Positions 26,316 through 35,523 of a stretch of 64,000 nucleotides of DNA are shown piece by piece. The DNA lies in assembly GCA_003169695.1 (NCBI GenBank), contig PNAS01000013.1, positions 81,797 through 145,796 of the forward strand, read 5' to 3'. Source of the DNA: Spartobacteria bacterium. GTDB taxonomy: Bacteria > Verrucomicrobiota > Verrucomicrobiia > Chthoniobacterales > UBA10450. Within the stretch, counting starts at the first letter, position 1. Each line of letters starts with the position of its first letter. A program made the position numbers and the translations under genes. The notes below the pieces were generated by a model. It was not told where the DNA came from and did no database searches. It saw only the letters and a list, made by a program, of their open reading frames with translations.

Positions 26316-27452
26316 TCACGGTTTGCCGGTCGTGTCATGCCGAGCAATTCCTAGCTCCGTTACGAGGCCTCTCGGCAAGCGAACTTCAATGAACTGGTAA
26401 ATGAAATACTTTACTCCGACCGGCAGCTTGCTTATCAAATCCTGCGGAGGTGATTTGGTCCTGTACAGCACCTGAAAGTGGTCAAGCAGGCCGGCTCGCA
26501 CCATTCCATCCGAGAATGAATCTCCGCACAGGACGGTTGGCGGCAGGAGACCTTGGTCATTCACGAAGCGAGCAATATATTCAAAAGGGTCCTTTGCGAC
26601 CTCATAAGTATAGGGCGGCGCTGGGAACTTCTCGGCAACGAAGAGCGCCTGCTCATTAGGTGGATAAAACAGCGGCATGAAAGTTGCCTCGCCGCCACTC
26701 ATTTTCTCAATTTTGATCTTTAATGGATATCGCCAAAAGGGAACATTTCGATGCTCGGCCTCAGCGATCTCATTGACAAGAGTCCGAGCTACTTCCGCTG
26801 CCGCGGGGTCGTTCCAATGCAAGTCGGTCTTGTGAAAAACCTGGCGCTCAGACTTCAGCGATTCGAGTATTTCAGTAGTATCGATGTAAACGATACCGGG
26901 CATGGCATGCAACTCTGCCCGGAAGTCATCAAAGCGCCGATGGCTCATTATTCTTCGAGCGGCATAAGGCAGGAATTCCGGGTAAAACTTGTCCTTCAGC
27001 TGGTTCGTGACCACAACTAGGCTTATTCCGCGCTCCTGCAAAACGTCTCGCAATTCAGCGAACCGCTTTGCCACGGCAGTGAGATCGGCGTCGCTCATCT
27101 CGTCCTCGGCTGGTATTTCGCTATCGATTATGTTCCGAAGGTAAAGCCACCCTTCTTTCCCGATATAAACCTTGTCCGAGACACCGAAAACAGAGTAGTC
27201 AATTTGTGTTTTCGCACGAATCAGCCAATCGCGATATCCGTAATGATCGGCGAACCACTTCTGGGCCTGTGAAACAAAGGCTACCGGGCTCAGGATTTCC
27301 CCCAGCCTTGGGGTGCGTTCACGATTGCGATTTTCATCGAGCAGGGACACTGTTGGAAAACGCGTGACCATCTGAATAATAGGCAATAACAAGAGGGCGA
27401 AAAAGACGGAGATGATCGCGATTTTTTCCATTCGGCTCGCGGGAGTGGTCAT
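26316..27452 (-). CDS. AlgJ/AlgX-like polysaccharide O-acetyltransferase
   Basis: A 378-residue periplasmic SGNH-type enzyme anchored by one N-terminal helix (IAIISVFFALLLLPIIQMV). The AlgX/AlgJ signatures are present: GVSDKVYIGKEGWLYL (about 97-112), the DxH motif in HKTDLHWNDPAAAE (about 208) and the Ser motif VLCGDSFSDGM (about 312), giving a plausible Ser-His-Asp triad. It would acetylate an exopolysaccharide using acetyl groups passed across the membrane by the MBOAT protein encoded just upstream (6-bp gap). Specific substrate unknown; alginate is not implied. Confidence 0.87.
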   Translation of the reverse strand: MTTPASRMEKIAIISVFFALLLLPIIQMVTRFPTVSLLDENRNRERTPRLGEILSPVAFVSQAQKWFADHYGYRDWLIRAKTQIDYSVFGVSDKVYIGKEGWLYLRNIIDSEIPAEDEMSDADLTAVAKRFAELRDVLQERGISLVVVTNQLKDKFYPEFLPYAARRIMSHRRFDDFRAELHAMPGIVYIDTTEILESLKSERQVFHKTDLHWNDPAAAEVARTLVNEIAEAEHRNVPFWRYPLKIKIEKMSGGEATFMPLFYPPNEQALFVAEKFPAPPYTYEVAKDPFEYIARFVNDQGLLPPTVLCGDSFSDGMVRAGLLDHFQVLYRTKSPPQDLISKLPVGVKYFIYQFIEVRLPRGLVTELGIARHDTTGKP

Positions 27453-27458
27453 ACGTCC

Positions 27459-28871
27459 TTAGAACCGGAAATAGATAAAGGGACTAAACCCATTTACCGA
27501 CATCATGATGATGGCCAGAACTGCGACGAACAGTGAACAGACGGATAGCGCGGGCGCAAAAGAGTATCGATTGTTCGCATAGCTGGCGAACCATTGATAG
27601 GGAACGAGAGAACACAAGATTCCCAAAACCAAGTACACGACCTTGTCCATGGTCATGGTCGACAAGATTAAGGGGTTCAGCATGCTCACGTTGCGAAGGC
27701 TGAACATGGCTCGAAGGTACGCCATCGCGGCCGTGAGACTTTCGGCACGGAAGAAGACCCAACCCACCATGACCGCCAGCATCGCATAAATCCAGCCAAG
27801 GAAGGCCGGGACAGGCAGCCTGAACCATCGCTTAGCCAGCCTTTCTGAGATGAGCAATCCGCCGTGATAGAGTCCCCAGACCACGAATTTATAGGCGGCC
27901 CCGTGCCACAGGCCGCAAAGGAAAAAGACGAGGAACAGATTGAACAGAGTTCGCGCCATCGCTGATCGATTGCCGCCCATGGGAATATACACATAGTCCT
28001 TGAACCAGCGGGAAAGCGTCATGTGCCAGCGCCGCCAAAATTCGGTCACGCTGCGTGAGCGGTAAGGCTGATCGAAGTTTTCTGGGTACCAGAAACCCAG
28101 GACGCGACCCAATCCTATCGCCATGTCGGAGTAGCCGGAAAAGTCGAAGTAAATCTGCAGAGTATAGGCGGTGACCCCAATCCACGAAGCAGTAAAGCCC
28201 AATGAGTGGGGAGATAACTTGAAAATCTTGTCCGCCACAACTCCCATATTGTCCGCGAGGATGACTTTTTTGCCCAAGCCGAAGCAAAATTGCGTCACGC
28301 CATTATAAACATCATCCAGGCGGATCTCCCGCCGGTGAACCTGCGTTTGGATTTCTTGGTAACGCACGATCGGTCCGGCGATCAACTGTGGAAAACAGGA
28401 ATGATACATCCCAAAATCAATCAGGTTTCGGGCCGGTTTCACGCGCCCCATGTAAACGTCAGCGATGTACGAAATAGCCTGAAAAGTGAAGAAGGAGATA
28501 CCTATTGGCAGTATCGGGTTAACTGCCGGCCATGAGACATGCCAGCCGAGAGCTGCCAATACGTCGCGCACGGCTGAAAGAAAAAACTTAGAATATTTAT
28601 AGTACAAAAGCGGGAAGATGTTGATCATCACTCCGGCGCAAAAATAGGCCTTCTTTAGCCGAGCAGGCGTGGTTTCAAGCCGCAATGACAAGTAATAGTT
28701 GAAGAACACGGACAAAACCAAAATGGCCGTGAGTTCCCCCGAAGTGGTGAAATAAAAAAACAGGCTTGCGAAGAATAGGAGTCCGTTCTTGCTCGCCCGC
28801 GGAGCGGCAAAATATAAGACAAGGAATGCCGGGAGAAAGGCGAATAAAAACGCTGGAGAACTAAAAAGCAT
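27459..28871 (-). CDS. MBOAT-family O-acyltransferase (AlgI-like)
   Basis: A 470-residue integral membrane protein with about ten to twelve helices. MLFSSPAFLFAFLPAFLVLY is the typical AlgI start. The MBOAT core includes RSVTEFWRRWHMTLSRWFKD (about residue 290) and the active-site His in FFLCGLWHGAAYKFVVWGLY (about 336). It should move acetyl groups from cytoplasmic acetyl-CoA to the periplasmic side for the AlgJ-like partner encoded next. The two form a leftward operon convergent with the GT-C gene. Confidence 0.92.
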   Translation of the reverse strand: MLFSSPAFLFAFLPAFLVLYFAAPRASKNGLLFFASLFFYFTTSGELTAILVLSVFFNYYLSLRLETTPARLKKAYFCAGVMINIFPLLYYKYSKFFLSAVRDVLAALGWHVSWPAVNPILPIGISFFTFQAISYIADVYMGRVKPARNLIDFGMYHSCFPQLIAGPIVRYQEIQTQVHRREIRLDDVYNGVTQFCFGLGKKVILADNMGVVADKIFKLSPHSLGFTASWIGVTAYTLQIYFDFSGYSDMAIGLGRVLGFWYPENFDQPYRSRSVTEFWRRWHMTLSRWFKDYVYIPMGGNRSAMARTLFNLFLVFFLCGLWHGAAYKFVVWGLYHGGLLISERLAKRWFRLPVPAFLGWIYAMLAVMVGWVFFRAESLTAAMAYLRAMFSLRNVSMLNPLILSTMTMDKVVYLVLGILCSLVPYQWFASYANNRYSFAPALSVCSLFVAVLAIIMMSVNGFSPFIYFRF

Positions 28872-29135
28872 CGTGTCCTTCAGAGGCCAAATTGTTATCC
28901 GCGCCGGATCCTCCAGAGCCCCTGATCACCCTGCGCGGGCAATCGCAACTGCCGATATTCGCGCCAATAGACTTAGTCCGTTTGGTGAATGAAAAACCGT
29001 TCATGACGAAGTCAAGCAGCAGCTGCGAATTTTGTAAATGGGGACAAATGTTTCCCCCAACCGGTGCGGCCGATAACCGATTGAGATTTTATCAAAGTTC
29101 GAGAAGGTGCCTCATCGCACTTTTCGAAGATTAAT

Positions 29136-29556
29136 GTGGAGATCAGACGTATTGCTATTGCTTCCGTTCGCACCTCGCAGGCCTGTCATGGTTGCGTGGC
29201 TGATTTGATTCAAGCGCTCTCATCCCTAGCCGTTTCTTTTGGAACTCAGCCGAAAACGATCGAGCACTTCCCTGAACTCCACGACTTTCAGATTGTGAAG
29301 ACAGGCGGAACCTATGTCCTCACAATGTTACAGCGAAGGTGTGGTCCAGAGATCTGATCGTCTTGTCTTTCACGGTGGGGCCAGGAACGACTTGAAAATG
29401 CGAGTTTTCGCCGAATGTGATCTGCTCAAGTACCTTGCGGCAGCAGGTTTATCGGAAATAGAGGTCCATCGAAACCCATTCTTTCAATACGGGATCTGGT
29501 GGGCGAGGCTTTGCTCGTTTCCGATTTCGGCAAGCAAGTCGACGAATCGCTCTTGA
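29136..29556 (+). pseudogene. C-terminal remnant of a zinc-ribbon methyltransferase
   Basis: Two frames together match the end of the methyltransferase at 34571-35386. GTQPKTIEHFPELHDFQIV corresponds to GTQAETVEHFPELYDFTII. After a shift near 29340, DRLVFHGGARNDLKMRVFAE corresponds to DLIFHGGPGSTLEMRVFAE, ending near CSFPISASKS. The methyltransferase core and the zinc-ribbon part are missing. It is a degraded partial duplicate. The flanking 28872-29135 holds nothing recognisable. Confidence 0.7.
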
Positions 29557-29956
29557 AAAAGCCTGAGCGGATCTTCTGGCCAATCCGGTCCGCCTTCGCG
29601 GTCAGGGCGCTTCCAACGGGCCTTCTTCGTCCTCCCATCGCTCATCCGTTGTATGAAAAGCTGTCACAGGAAAAGCGCGTCGCAAAGTCTGCGGGACGGC
29701 TTGCCGCATAAGCCGACTTTCTGTGTCAAGCTTTCGGTGGCGACGGAGGAGCGGGATCCGCAGTTCCCTTTGTGACGCAGGATTACGCCGACATGCAGCA
29801 TCTCCCGGATTCATTCACGCCATGATCTCATTGCGCGTTTGAGTTCGACAATCCTCCCCAAAAAATGGCGTCCCATTGAAGTTTTTGCTGGACGCGACGG
29901 TCTCCTGTGGACACGCTCAGGCATTCTTCGCGAGGAGGGCTCCTAAAAAAACCTTT
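29557..29956. other. Intergenic region, no gene seen
   Basis: About 400 bp after the methyltransferase remnant. Short open frames on both strands have no coding character or recognisable protein. The promoter of the arylsulfotransferase gene should be in its right part; no clear element is assigned. Confidence 0.5.
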
Positions 29957-32224
29957 ATGAAAATTTTCTCTACAGTCATCGTCTTCGTCGTCTTCATGGT
30001 CTTCTCCCATCTCGCCGGCGCCAGTGAGGCAGATGACACTACGATAACAATCACCGGCCAGACCGCTGGTGTTACGCCATTCATCAGTCAGCTGACTTTG
30101 ACAGCTAGTGACACGACCGTTCTGAAGAGCATTCAATTCACGGTCACTCCAAAGCCAACCTCCGTCACCCGGCCGCTCTCAGGTACTTATTCCAACGACT
30201 ACCTCATAAGCCGGGGGTTTGAACAGCCGCCAGCACTGGAGATCCTTTTGCCAGTCTACGGACTTTACGATGGATATGCGAATACCGTTACACTGACTTA
30301 TCGCTTTCTTGACGGCTCATCAAAACAAGATAGCACCACAATCACGACCGCCATTTTCGATGATCCTTGCGGATACAAGAATCCGACGATCGTGCAAGCA
30401 CGTACAAATAACACCGATCTGAGCTACGACTACATCATGGTTAAGGGCGCTTGCAGCACTTCCTCGCCTGCCATCATCGATACGGACGGCGCACTGCGGT
30501 GGGTGGGTACGACTGGCTTCTCGGTCATTACTGCCACTTTTTTTGATAACGCGGCCTATCTTGCTCATGGCCCCCAACTGTATCGAATCGAGCTCGATGG
30601 CGCTTTCACCCTCCTTGGCGATTACAGCGGTCTCGGAGTCAGTGATTTCCACCACAACATCGACCGTGGCAAAGTAGGAGTTATCCTGGAAGCGGATACC
30701 GCAACATACGTCGAATCGGTGGTCATTGAAGTGGACGCTTTAGGCAAAGCGTTAAAGCAATGGAACATGGCCGACATCATCAGCGCAGCCATGATCGCCG
30801 GGGGAGATGATCCCAGCCAGTTCGTTTATCCGGCGCCGACCGACTGGTTCCATAACAACGCCGTTACCTACAATCGGGCGGATGACTCTTTGATCGTTTC
30901 GAGCCGGGAAAACTTTCTTATTTGTATCGATTATGAGACAAGCGCGATCAAGTGGATCCTTGGAGACCCGACGAAAAAGTGGTTCCAATTTCCTTCTTTG
31001 AGGCAATTTGCGCTCACGCTCGCGCCCGGCAGCCTGCCTCCGATCGGGCAACACGCTGTCTCGGTCACCTTTGATCAGAACATCCTGGTGCTTGATAACG
31101 GACAAGAAAGCGGCTTTCAGTCGCCACCGGGAGAGCAACGTAACTATTCGAGCCCTCGTAAATATAAGTTGGATTTGAATACAAAAATCGCCACCGAAGT
31201 CTGGAATTTTGAGATGGGTCAAAGTATCGTTTGTCCCTTCTGCGGGAGTGTCTATGAGGACGCGCCGCTGAACTACCTCATCGACTATCCGTTTGTCAAC
31301 GGCGTTGTAGCCGAAAGCATGTCGCGGCTCCTCGGCTTAAATGCCGCTGGCGAGACGATTTTTTCCTACCAGTACCCGACGACGGGGTGTAATACGGCCT
31401 TTAACTCCATCCCGCTTCACCTGGAAAGTACAAAGTTTCCGGTGGTGGGACCTCAAGCGCTTAACCTTTCGACGCGCGGAACAGTCTCAGGCGGTGACAA
31501 CGCTCTAATCGGTGGCTTTATCGTCACCGGAACCGATCCAAAGACGATAGTGCTTCGCGCGCTAGGGCCATCGCTCAGCGGCTCCGGGCTTTCCGGTGCG
31601 CTCACCGATCCGGTTCTCAGCGTGTATGACTCTTCCGGCACTGTCATCGCAACCAACGACGATTGGCAGACGGACATCGGCGCGGCGTTTATGGTGAACA
31701 ATGGCCTCGCGCCAACCAATCCATCTGAATCGGCCACTCTCCAGACCTTGGCGCCAGCCGCCTACACCGTGGCGGTCACCGGAAAGGACTCGACCCCGGG
31801 AATTAGCTTGGTCGAGATTTACGACCTCTCGCCGGGATCCAACTCTAAGTTGGCGAACATCGGCACCCGCGGTTCCGTCGGTATGGGCGATGGCGCACTC
31901 ATCGGTGGCTTTATCGTTGGAGACGTGGCAAGCGCGACCGTCGTCGTGCGCGCCCTTGGCCCATCGCTCGCTTCTCTCGGGGTGAGCGAACCGCTAAGCG
32001 ATCCCACGTTGACGATCTACGACGTGAATGGCTCTGCCATCGCGAGCAACGACAACTGGCAAGACGATATTAACGCGACCGACATCCAGCAAAATGGACT
32101 CGCGCCGGTGAATGCGTTGGAATCGGCAATCGTGCTGCACCTGCCCGCAGGAGCGTATTCCGCCATCGTGCGCGGAGCTGGTGGCGGTACAGGCGTTGGC
32201 TTGGTGGAAGTCTACAACCTCTAA
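29957..32224 (+). CDS. Secreted arylsulfotransferase-like protein with two C-terminal repeat domains
   Basis: A 755-residue exported protein. The signal peptide is MKIFSTVIVFVVFMVFSHLA. Residues about 130-480 resemble the arylsulfate sulfotransferase (ASST) beta-propeller, with WFHNNAVTYNRADDSLIVSS and IGQHAVSVTFDQNILVL at the usual central histidine strands. Residues about 500-755 are two copies of a roughly 130-residue domain: TRGTVSGGDNALIGGFIVTG and TRGSVGMGDGALIGGFIVGD, each followed by LRALGPSLxxxG, LxDPxLxxYD and NDxWQ. Such repeats are common at C termini of verrucomicrobial secreted proteins. It may move sulfate between phenolic or glycan acceptors at the cell surface. ATG 29957 begins the signal peptide; the frame upstream to 29876 is not needed. 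Confidence 0.83.
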   Translation: MKIFSTVIVFVVFMVFSHLAGASEADDTTITITGQTAGVTPFISQLTLTASDTTVLKSIQFTVTPKPTSVTRPLSGTYSNDYLISRGFEQPPALEILLPVYGLYDGYANTVTLTYRFLDGSSKQDSTTITTAIFDDPCGYKNPTIVQARTNNTDLSYDYIMVKGACSTSSPAIIDTDGALRWVGTTGFSVITATFFDNAAYLAHGPQLYRIELDGAFTLLGDYSGLGVSDFHHNIDRGKVGVILEADTATYVESVVIEVDALGKALKQWNMADIISAAMIAGGDDPSQFVYPAPTDWFHNNAVTYNRADDSLIVSSRENFLICIDYETSAIKWILGDPTKKWFQFPSLRQFALTLAPGSLPPIGQHAVSVTFDQNILVLDNGQESGFQSPPGEQRNYSSPRKYKLDLNTKIATEVWNFEMGQSIVCPFCGSVYEDAPLNYLIDYPFVNGVVAESMSRLLGLNAAGETIFSYQYPTTGCNTAFNSIPLHLESTKFPVVGPQALNLSTRGTVSGGDNALIGGFIVTGTDPKTIVLRALGPSLSGSGLSGALTDPVLSVYDSSGTVIATNDDWQTDIGAAFMVNNGLAPTNPSESATLQTLAPAAYTVAVTGKDSTPGISLVEIYDLSPGSNSKLANIGTRGSVGMGDGALIGGFIVGDVASATVVVRALGPSLASLGVSEPLSDPTLTIYDVNGSAIASNDNWQDDINATDIQQNGLAPVNALESAIVLHLPAGAYSAIVRGAGGGTGVGLVEVYNL

Positions 32225-32549
32225 CAGTCCGTAAGCGGTCTAGTGGCGGCGGGCGGTAGACGCATCCGCGGCTTAGACCCGCTGCTTTGGGTGGTCCGAA
32301 TCATCCTGCTGGTCACTGTCACATTTACGTCACGATCAGGTCGCGATCGAAAATTTCAGTCCGCAGAAATAAAAAGTGGATAACACCTGCGGAAGAGGTC
32401 CTAACCAGGCCTTTCTCTGACTTTTGAAAATTGTAATGGATCTTATTAAAGGCAGTGTTCGAGAGCTTGAGTCTCCGCTCGCGGCGTTCCAGAGGATTCG
32501 GAAGGGGATGAAGGACCAAAGAAAAGCGACCGCGCGTGTCATGAGCTTT
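32225..32549. other. Intergenic region, no gene seen
   Basis: Region between the convergent arylsulfotransferase and methyltransferase genes. I find no recognisable coding sequence, RNA gene or clear terminator hairpin here. Confidence 0.45.
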
Positions 32550-32783
32550 TTAACCGATAGAATTGCCAGAAGTTGTCGTCGAGGCCGAGATGTTGAGCCA
32601 GCGCCCGCCCGACGCGAAAGGCAGCGTCATGATCTTGATGGCCGCCTTCCCGTGCGGGCTGACTCCCTTTTTCAGTTCAAACGAAATTCTTGACGTAATA
32701 AACACCCCGTCGTGTCCTGATGCGCCAGTAAAAAGAGAGTCTTCGTATGGGGCCCCGTTTAATGCGAGTGTTCGACTGATCAA
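32550..32783 (-). CDS. Possible small unknown protein
   Basis: An open frame of 77 codons directly after the stop of the leftward methyltransferase, starting with TTG (or CTG slightly upstream). Its middle part reads as a plausible beta-rich domain (DGVFITSRISFELKKG, IKIMTLPFASGGRWLNIS). No family recognised, no good ribosome site; it could be the leftover 5' part of a lost gene or non-coding. Confidence 0.3.
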   Translation of the reverse strand: MISRTLALNGAPYEDSLFTGASGHDGVFITSRISFELKKGVSPHGKAAIKIMTLPFASGGRWLNISASTTTSGNSIG

Positions 32784-32788
32784 ATATA

Positions 32789-34486
32789 TCAGTCAACCGG
32801 AAATGCGCCGGCGAATGCTATCGCAAGGCCTTCGGAACTGGCCTCGTATTCGCCATTCGGTCCGGTGACTTCTCGAAACAGGTCAAGCTCGGCTACATCG
32901 TTAACGGATGGAAGGATGGCCACCCACAAGAGAGACTCCGATTGCCAAATCCGTTCAAGGTAGAGTTGCCGATCCCGATGTTGAATTCGGATACGCGCAT
33001 GCCCGCCCTCCGGGACCGCGCAGGAGTATCGCAATACGATTAGCAGCTTCTGTCGGCACGGCGGAATGTTAAATCTGCCGTGTTGAGATTTTAACATTAA
33101 GGTGACAATAGGCCTGCCCTGCTCGGTCTCTTGTGCACTAAATTGCCAGCAGTCCGCTGGAAAGAAATTCGCTATTTCATTTTCATCCGCCGTTTGAATA
33201 TCTGGAAGCAGGGAGCAGTCATGAAGGAGAATCCTCCTGATCCGATCGTTCCAGGCGTAGAGGATACCGCCCTTTCTTTCAAAGCCGTCCTGCAAGGCAG
33301 GATTGCGCCGGTGTGCTTGGCCGTTGGGCTTCTCAACAATGATTTGGACTGCGGCGCCGAAGATCTCCGATAGAGCGGTTCGAAACGCTTCCTGATCGGA
33401 AACAGGCGGAAGGCTGCAGAGCGATTGAGCGATCTGCTCAGCGAACGGCCGCAGCTGCTCGGACGATGGCAGGTGGAACTGCATGCCTTCGGCCACATCA
33501 TCAAAGTGCTGCATGGCGGTAGCGCGTCGCTCAGCCAACGTTGATTCAATGATATTGGATAAATTCTCGGAACCTTTGTGGCGGCTATCCAACCAGAACT
33601 TTTCCAACTCACCCATACAGTCCTCCGGAGTTAATACGAGTTTGATGATCTTTGTGTTCGAATTGAGCAGGTCGAGCAGGCGCCGGAGTGGGATTATCTG
33701 ATTCTCTATCATGCCGAACAATGTTTCGGGTCTGCTGCCAAGATAGGGTTCGGCGAAAGTGCGAATAACTCCCAGGTCATTCAAAGCGCGCTCAAACTTT
33801 GTGAAATTTGCGGGTCGGTTGGTGCGGAATGCATAAAAGCAACATGCTCGATGGCATGGCTCGTTGAGTAACAAAAGCAGACCACCCGGTGCGAGTACGC
33901 GTTGGAGCTCAGAAATAACTATTTCATACTTCCAAGTGTGATGAATAGCAGAGCTGATATATATCAAGTCGAACGAATCTGCTTCGAAGGGCAGGGCATG
34001 AAAATCGCCCGCCACCAGCTGTGGTCGGGCTGGTATACCAGCGGTGGCCGCCATTCGCCTGCCTAATTCCAGCGCTTTGGCTGAGATATCGAGCAAAGTA
34101 ACATCGCAATTCAGTTCCTGCTGCAGTCGGTAACCAGTAGTGTGCGCATAACTGGCCACCTCCAGAACTTTCATCCCCTGTGCTCTGGAACGGCGACCGT
34201 GATCTTCCATGACAGACAAGACGTAATGATAATGGGCATCACTCACCTGTGCCAAATTAGGATCAACCGTCAAGGAGTGCCAGGCACACTCCCCGACCAG
34301 GGCCTGATATTCTCCGATTAAATCTAAATTGCCATGGTTCACTGTTTGTGTCGCGTCTTCGCCTTTTAACCAATGTGCGTTCTGATATCCGTGTCCGACC
34401 AACCCCTTCTGATTTACTCGCGTTGCGGACCGAATATGTAATAGTTCGTTCGCAGTGCAAATAAGGGATCGGATCGAACGTACCAA
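32789..34486 (-). CDS. Two-domain protein with SAM methyltransferase core
   Basis: A 565-residue protein. Residues about 100-240 form a class I methyltransferase: MKVLEVASYAHTTGYRLQQE (motif I), LDISAKALELGRRM, FDLIYISSAIHHTWKYEIV and LAPGGLLLLLNEPCHRACC. The remaining 300 residues include a region without recognised domains and a C-terminal beta-rich domain (NIPPCRQKLLIVLRYSCAV onward) that may bind a glycan. The start is TTG 34486 and uncertain. It is divergent from the zinc-ribbon methyltransferase at 34571, with the two starts only about 85 bp apart. Cytosolic; acceptor unknown, probably glycan-related by context. Confidence 0.72.
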   Translation of the reverse strand: MVRSIRSLICTANELLHIRSATRVNQKGLVGHGYQNAHWLKGEDATQTVNHGNLDLIGEYQALVGECAWHSLTVDPNLAQVSDAHYHYVLSVMEDHGRRSRAQGMKVLEVASYAHTTGYRLQQELNCDVTLLDISAKALELGRRMAATAGIPARPQLVAGDFHALPFEADSFDLIYISSAIHHTWKYEIVISELQRVLAPGGLLLLLNEPCHRACCFYAFRTNRPANFTKFERALNDLGVIRTFAEPYLGSRPETLFGMIENQIIPLRRLLDLLNSNTKIIKLVLTPEDCMGELEKFWLDSRHKGSENLSNIIESTLAERRATAMQHFDDVAEGMQFHLPSSEQLRPFAEQIAQSLCSLPPVSDQEAFRTALSEIFGAAVQIIVEKPNGQAHRRNPALQDGFERKGGILYAWNDRIRRILLHDCSLLPDIQTADENEIANFFPADCWQFSAQETEQGRPIVTLMLKSQHGRFNIPPCRQKLLIVLRYSCAVPEGGHARIRIQHRDRQLYLERIWQSESLLWVAILPSVNDVAELDLFREVTGPNGEYEASSEGLAIAFAGAFPVD

Positions 34487-34570
34487 TGCCGATCCACCTC
34501 GCTACCCCGAATCAGAATCCATCCTAGTGACGAACGTCAGCGGGGGAATCGGTTCGCCATTTTGATCACG

Positions 34571-35386
34571 ATGGAAAGCCAAACTACTTTTCAACCCGGA
34601 ACGCTCCGTTTCCGATGCAACGTTTGCGGGCAGAAGTGTCTTATCAATGGCGAAGAGCTTCAGCGCGAGCTGGCCTCGTGTCCCGTATGCAATTCCTCAC
34701 CACGAACCCGCGCAATCGTTCGAACACTTTCAGTCGAGCTCTTCGGTGAGAATCTCGCATTGGCAGATTTTCCTGCGAAGAAGGAACTCCGTGGTTTAGG
34801 TATGACTGACTCAGAAGCGTACGCCAAACAACTCGCTGAGAAATTCACCTACGAAAACACCTACTTGCACCAGGAACCCTATCTCGACATTTCTGCTACT
34901 GAAGTTGCCTCGGAGCGGCTGGAATCAAGCGATTTTATTATTTCATCGGAGATCTTTGAACATGTCGTTCCTCCGGTTCAGAGAGCATTTCAGAACACAT
35001 TCAAAATGCTCAAGCCGGGCGGAATTCTTGTCCTTACGGTCCCGTACGGGACTCAGGCGGAGACGGTCGAACATTTCCCTGAGCTCTACGATTTCACCAT
35101 CATTGCAGACAATGGCTCCTACCGGCTTAAGAATGTAACTCGCTCCGGCGAGGTGCAAGAGTTTCGTGACTTAATTTTTCACGGAGGACCCGGATCAACC
35201 CTCGAAATGCGTGTCTTCGCCGAAGCGGCGTTGCTTCACCACCTGGCTGAGGCGGGATTTGAAGCTATCACCGTGCATCGGACGCCGGATCTTCCCCACG
35301 GCGTCTGGTGGCCGGAACCGTGGTCGTTTCCGTTTTCCGCGAGACGACCGAGGTCGAATGTCTCGGGTCTGAAGGCGAATGCCTGA
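34571..35386 (+). CDS. Zinc-ribbon methyltransferase (type 11)
   Basis: A 271-residue methyltransferase with an N-terminal zinc ribbon: CNVCGQKCLING and SCPVCNSSPRTRAIVR give two CxxC pairs. The core has an atypical motif I (LRGLGMTDSEAYAKQLAEKF), then DFIISSEIFEHVVPPVQRAF and MLKPGGILVLTVPYGTQAET; the C terminus contains HGVWWPEPWSFPFSARRP. ATG 34571 is chosen over TTG 34562 three codons upstream. Its 3' half is duplicated as the broken copy at 29136-29556. Similar proteins sit in O-antigen and exopolysaccharide clusters; substrate unknown. Confidence 0.78.
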   Translation: MESQTTFQPGTLRFRCNVCGQKCLINGEELQRELASCPVCNSSPRTRAIVRTLSVELFGENLALADFPAKKELRGLGMTDSEAYAKQLAEKFTYENTYLHQEPYLDISATEVASERLESSDFIISSEIFEHVVPPVQRAFQNTFKMLKPGGILVLTVPYGTQAETVEHFPELYDFTIIADNGSYRLKNVTRSGEVQEFRDLIFHGGPGSTLEMRVFAEAALLHHLAEAGFEAITVHRTPDLPHGVWWPEPWSFPFSARRPRSNVSGLKANA

Positions 35387-35523
35387 ATCAAGCTCTCGTC
35401 GCGCATCAACTCTTTTTCTCTCCTTTCCCGGGTTCTTCAGCCTCCACAACGGCCCCAGGCACCCCACTACCTTTTTTTTAGATTGGAAATTGAACCGGCA
35501 TCTGTTCAATCCACCCAGGCGCG

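Noticed and set aside
32325-32542. Small minus-strand frames after the sulfotransferase gene
   Set aside because: No ribosome sites, no protein-like pattern and overlapping alternatives in two frames.
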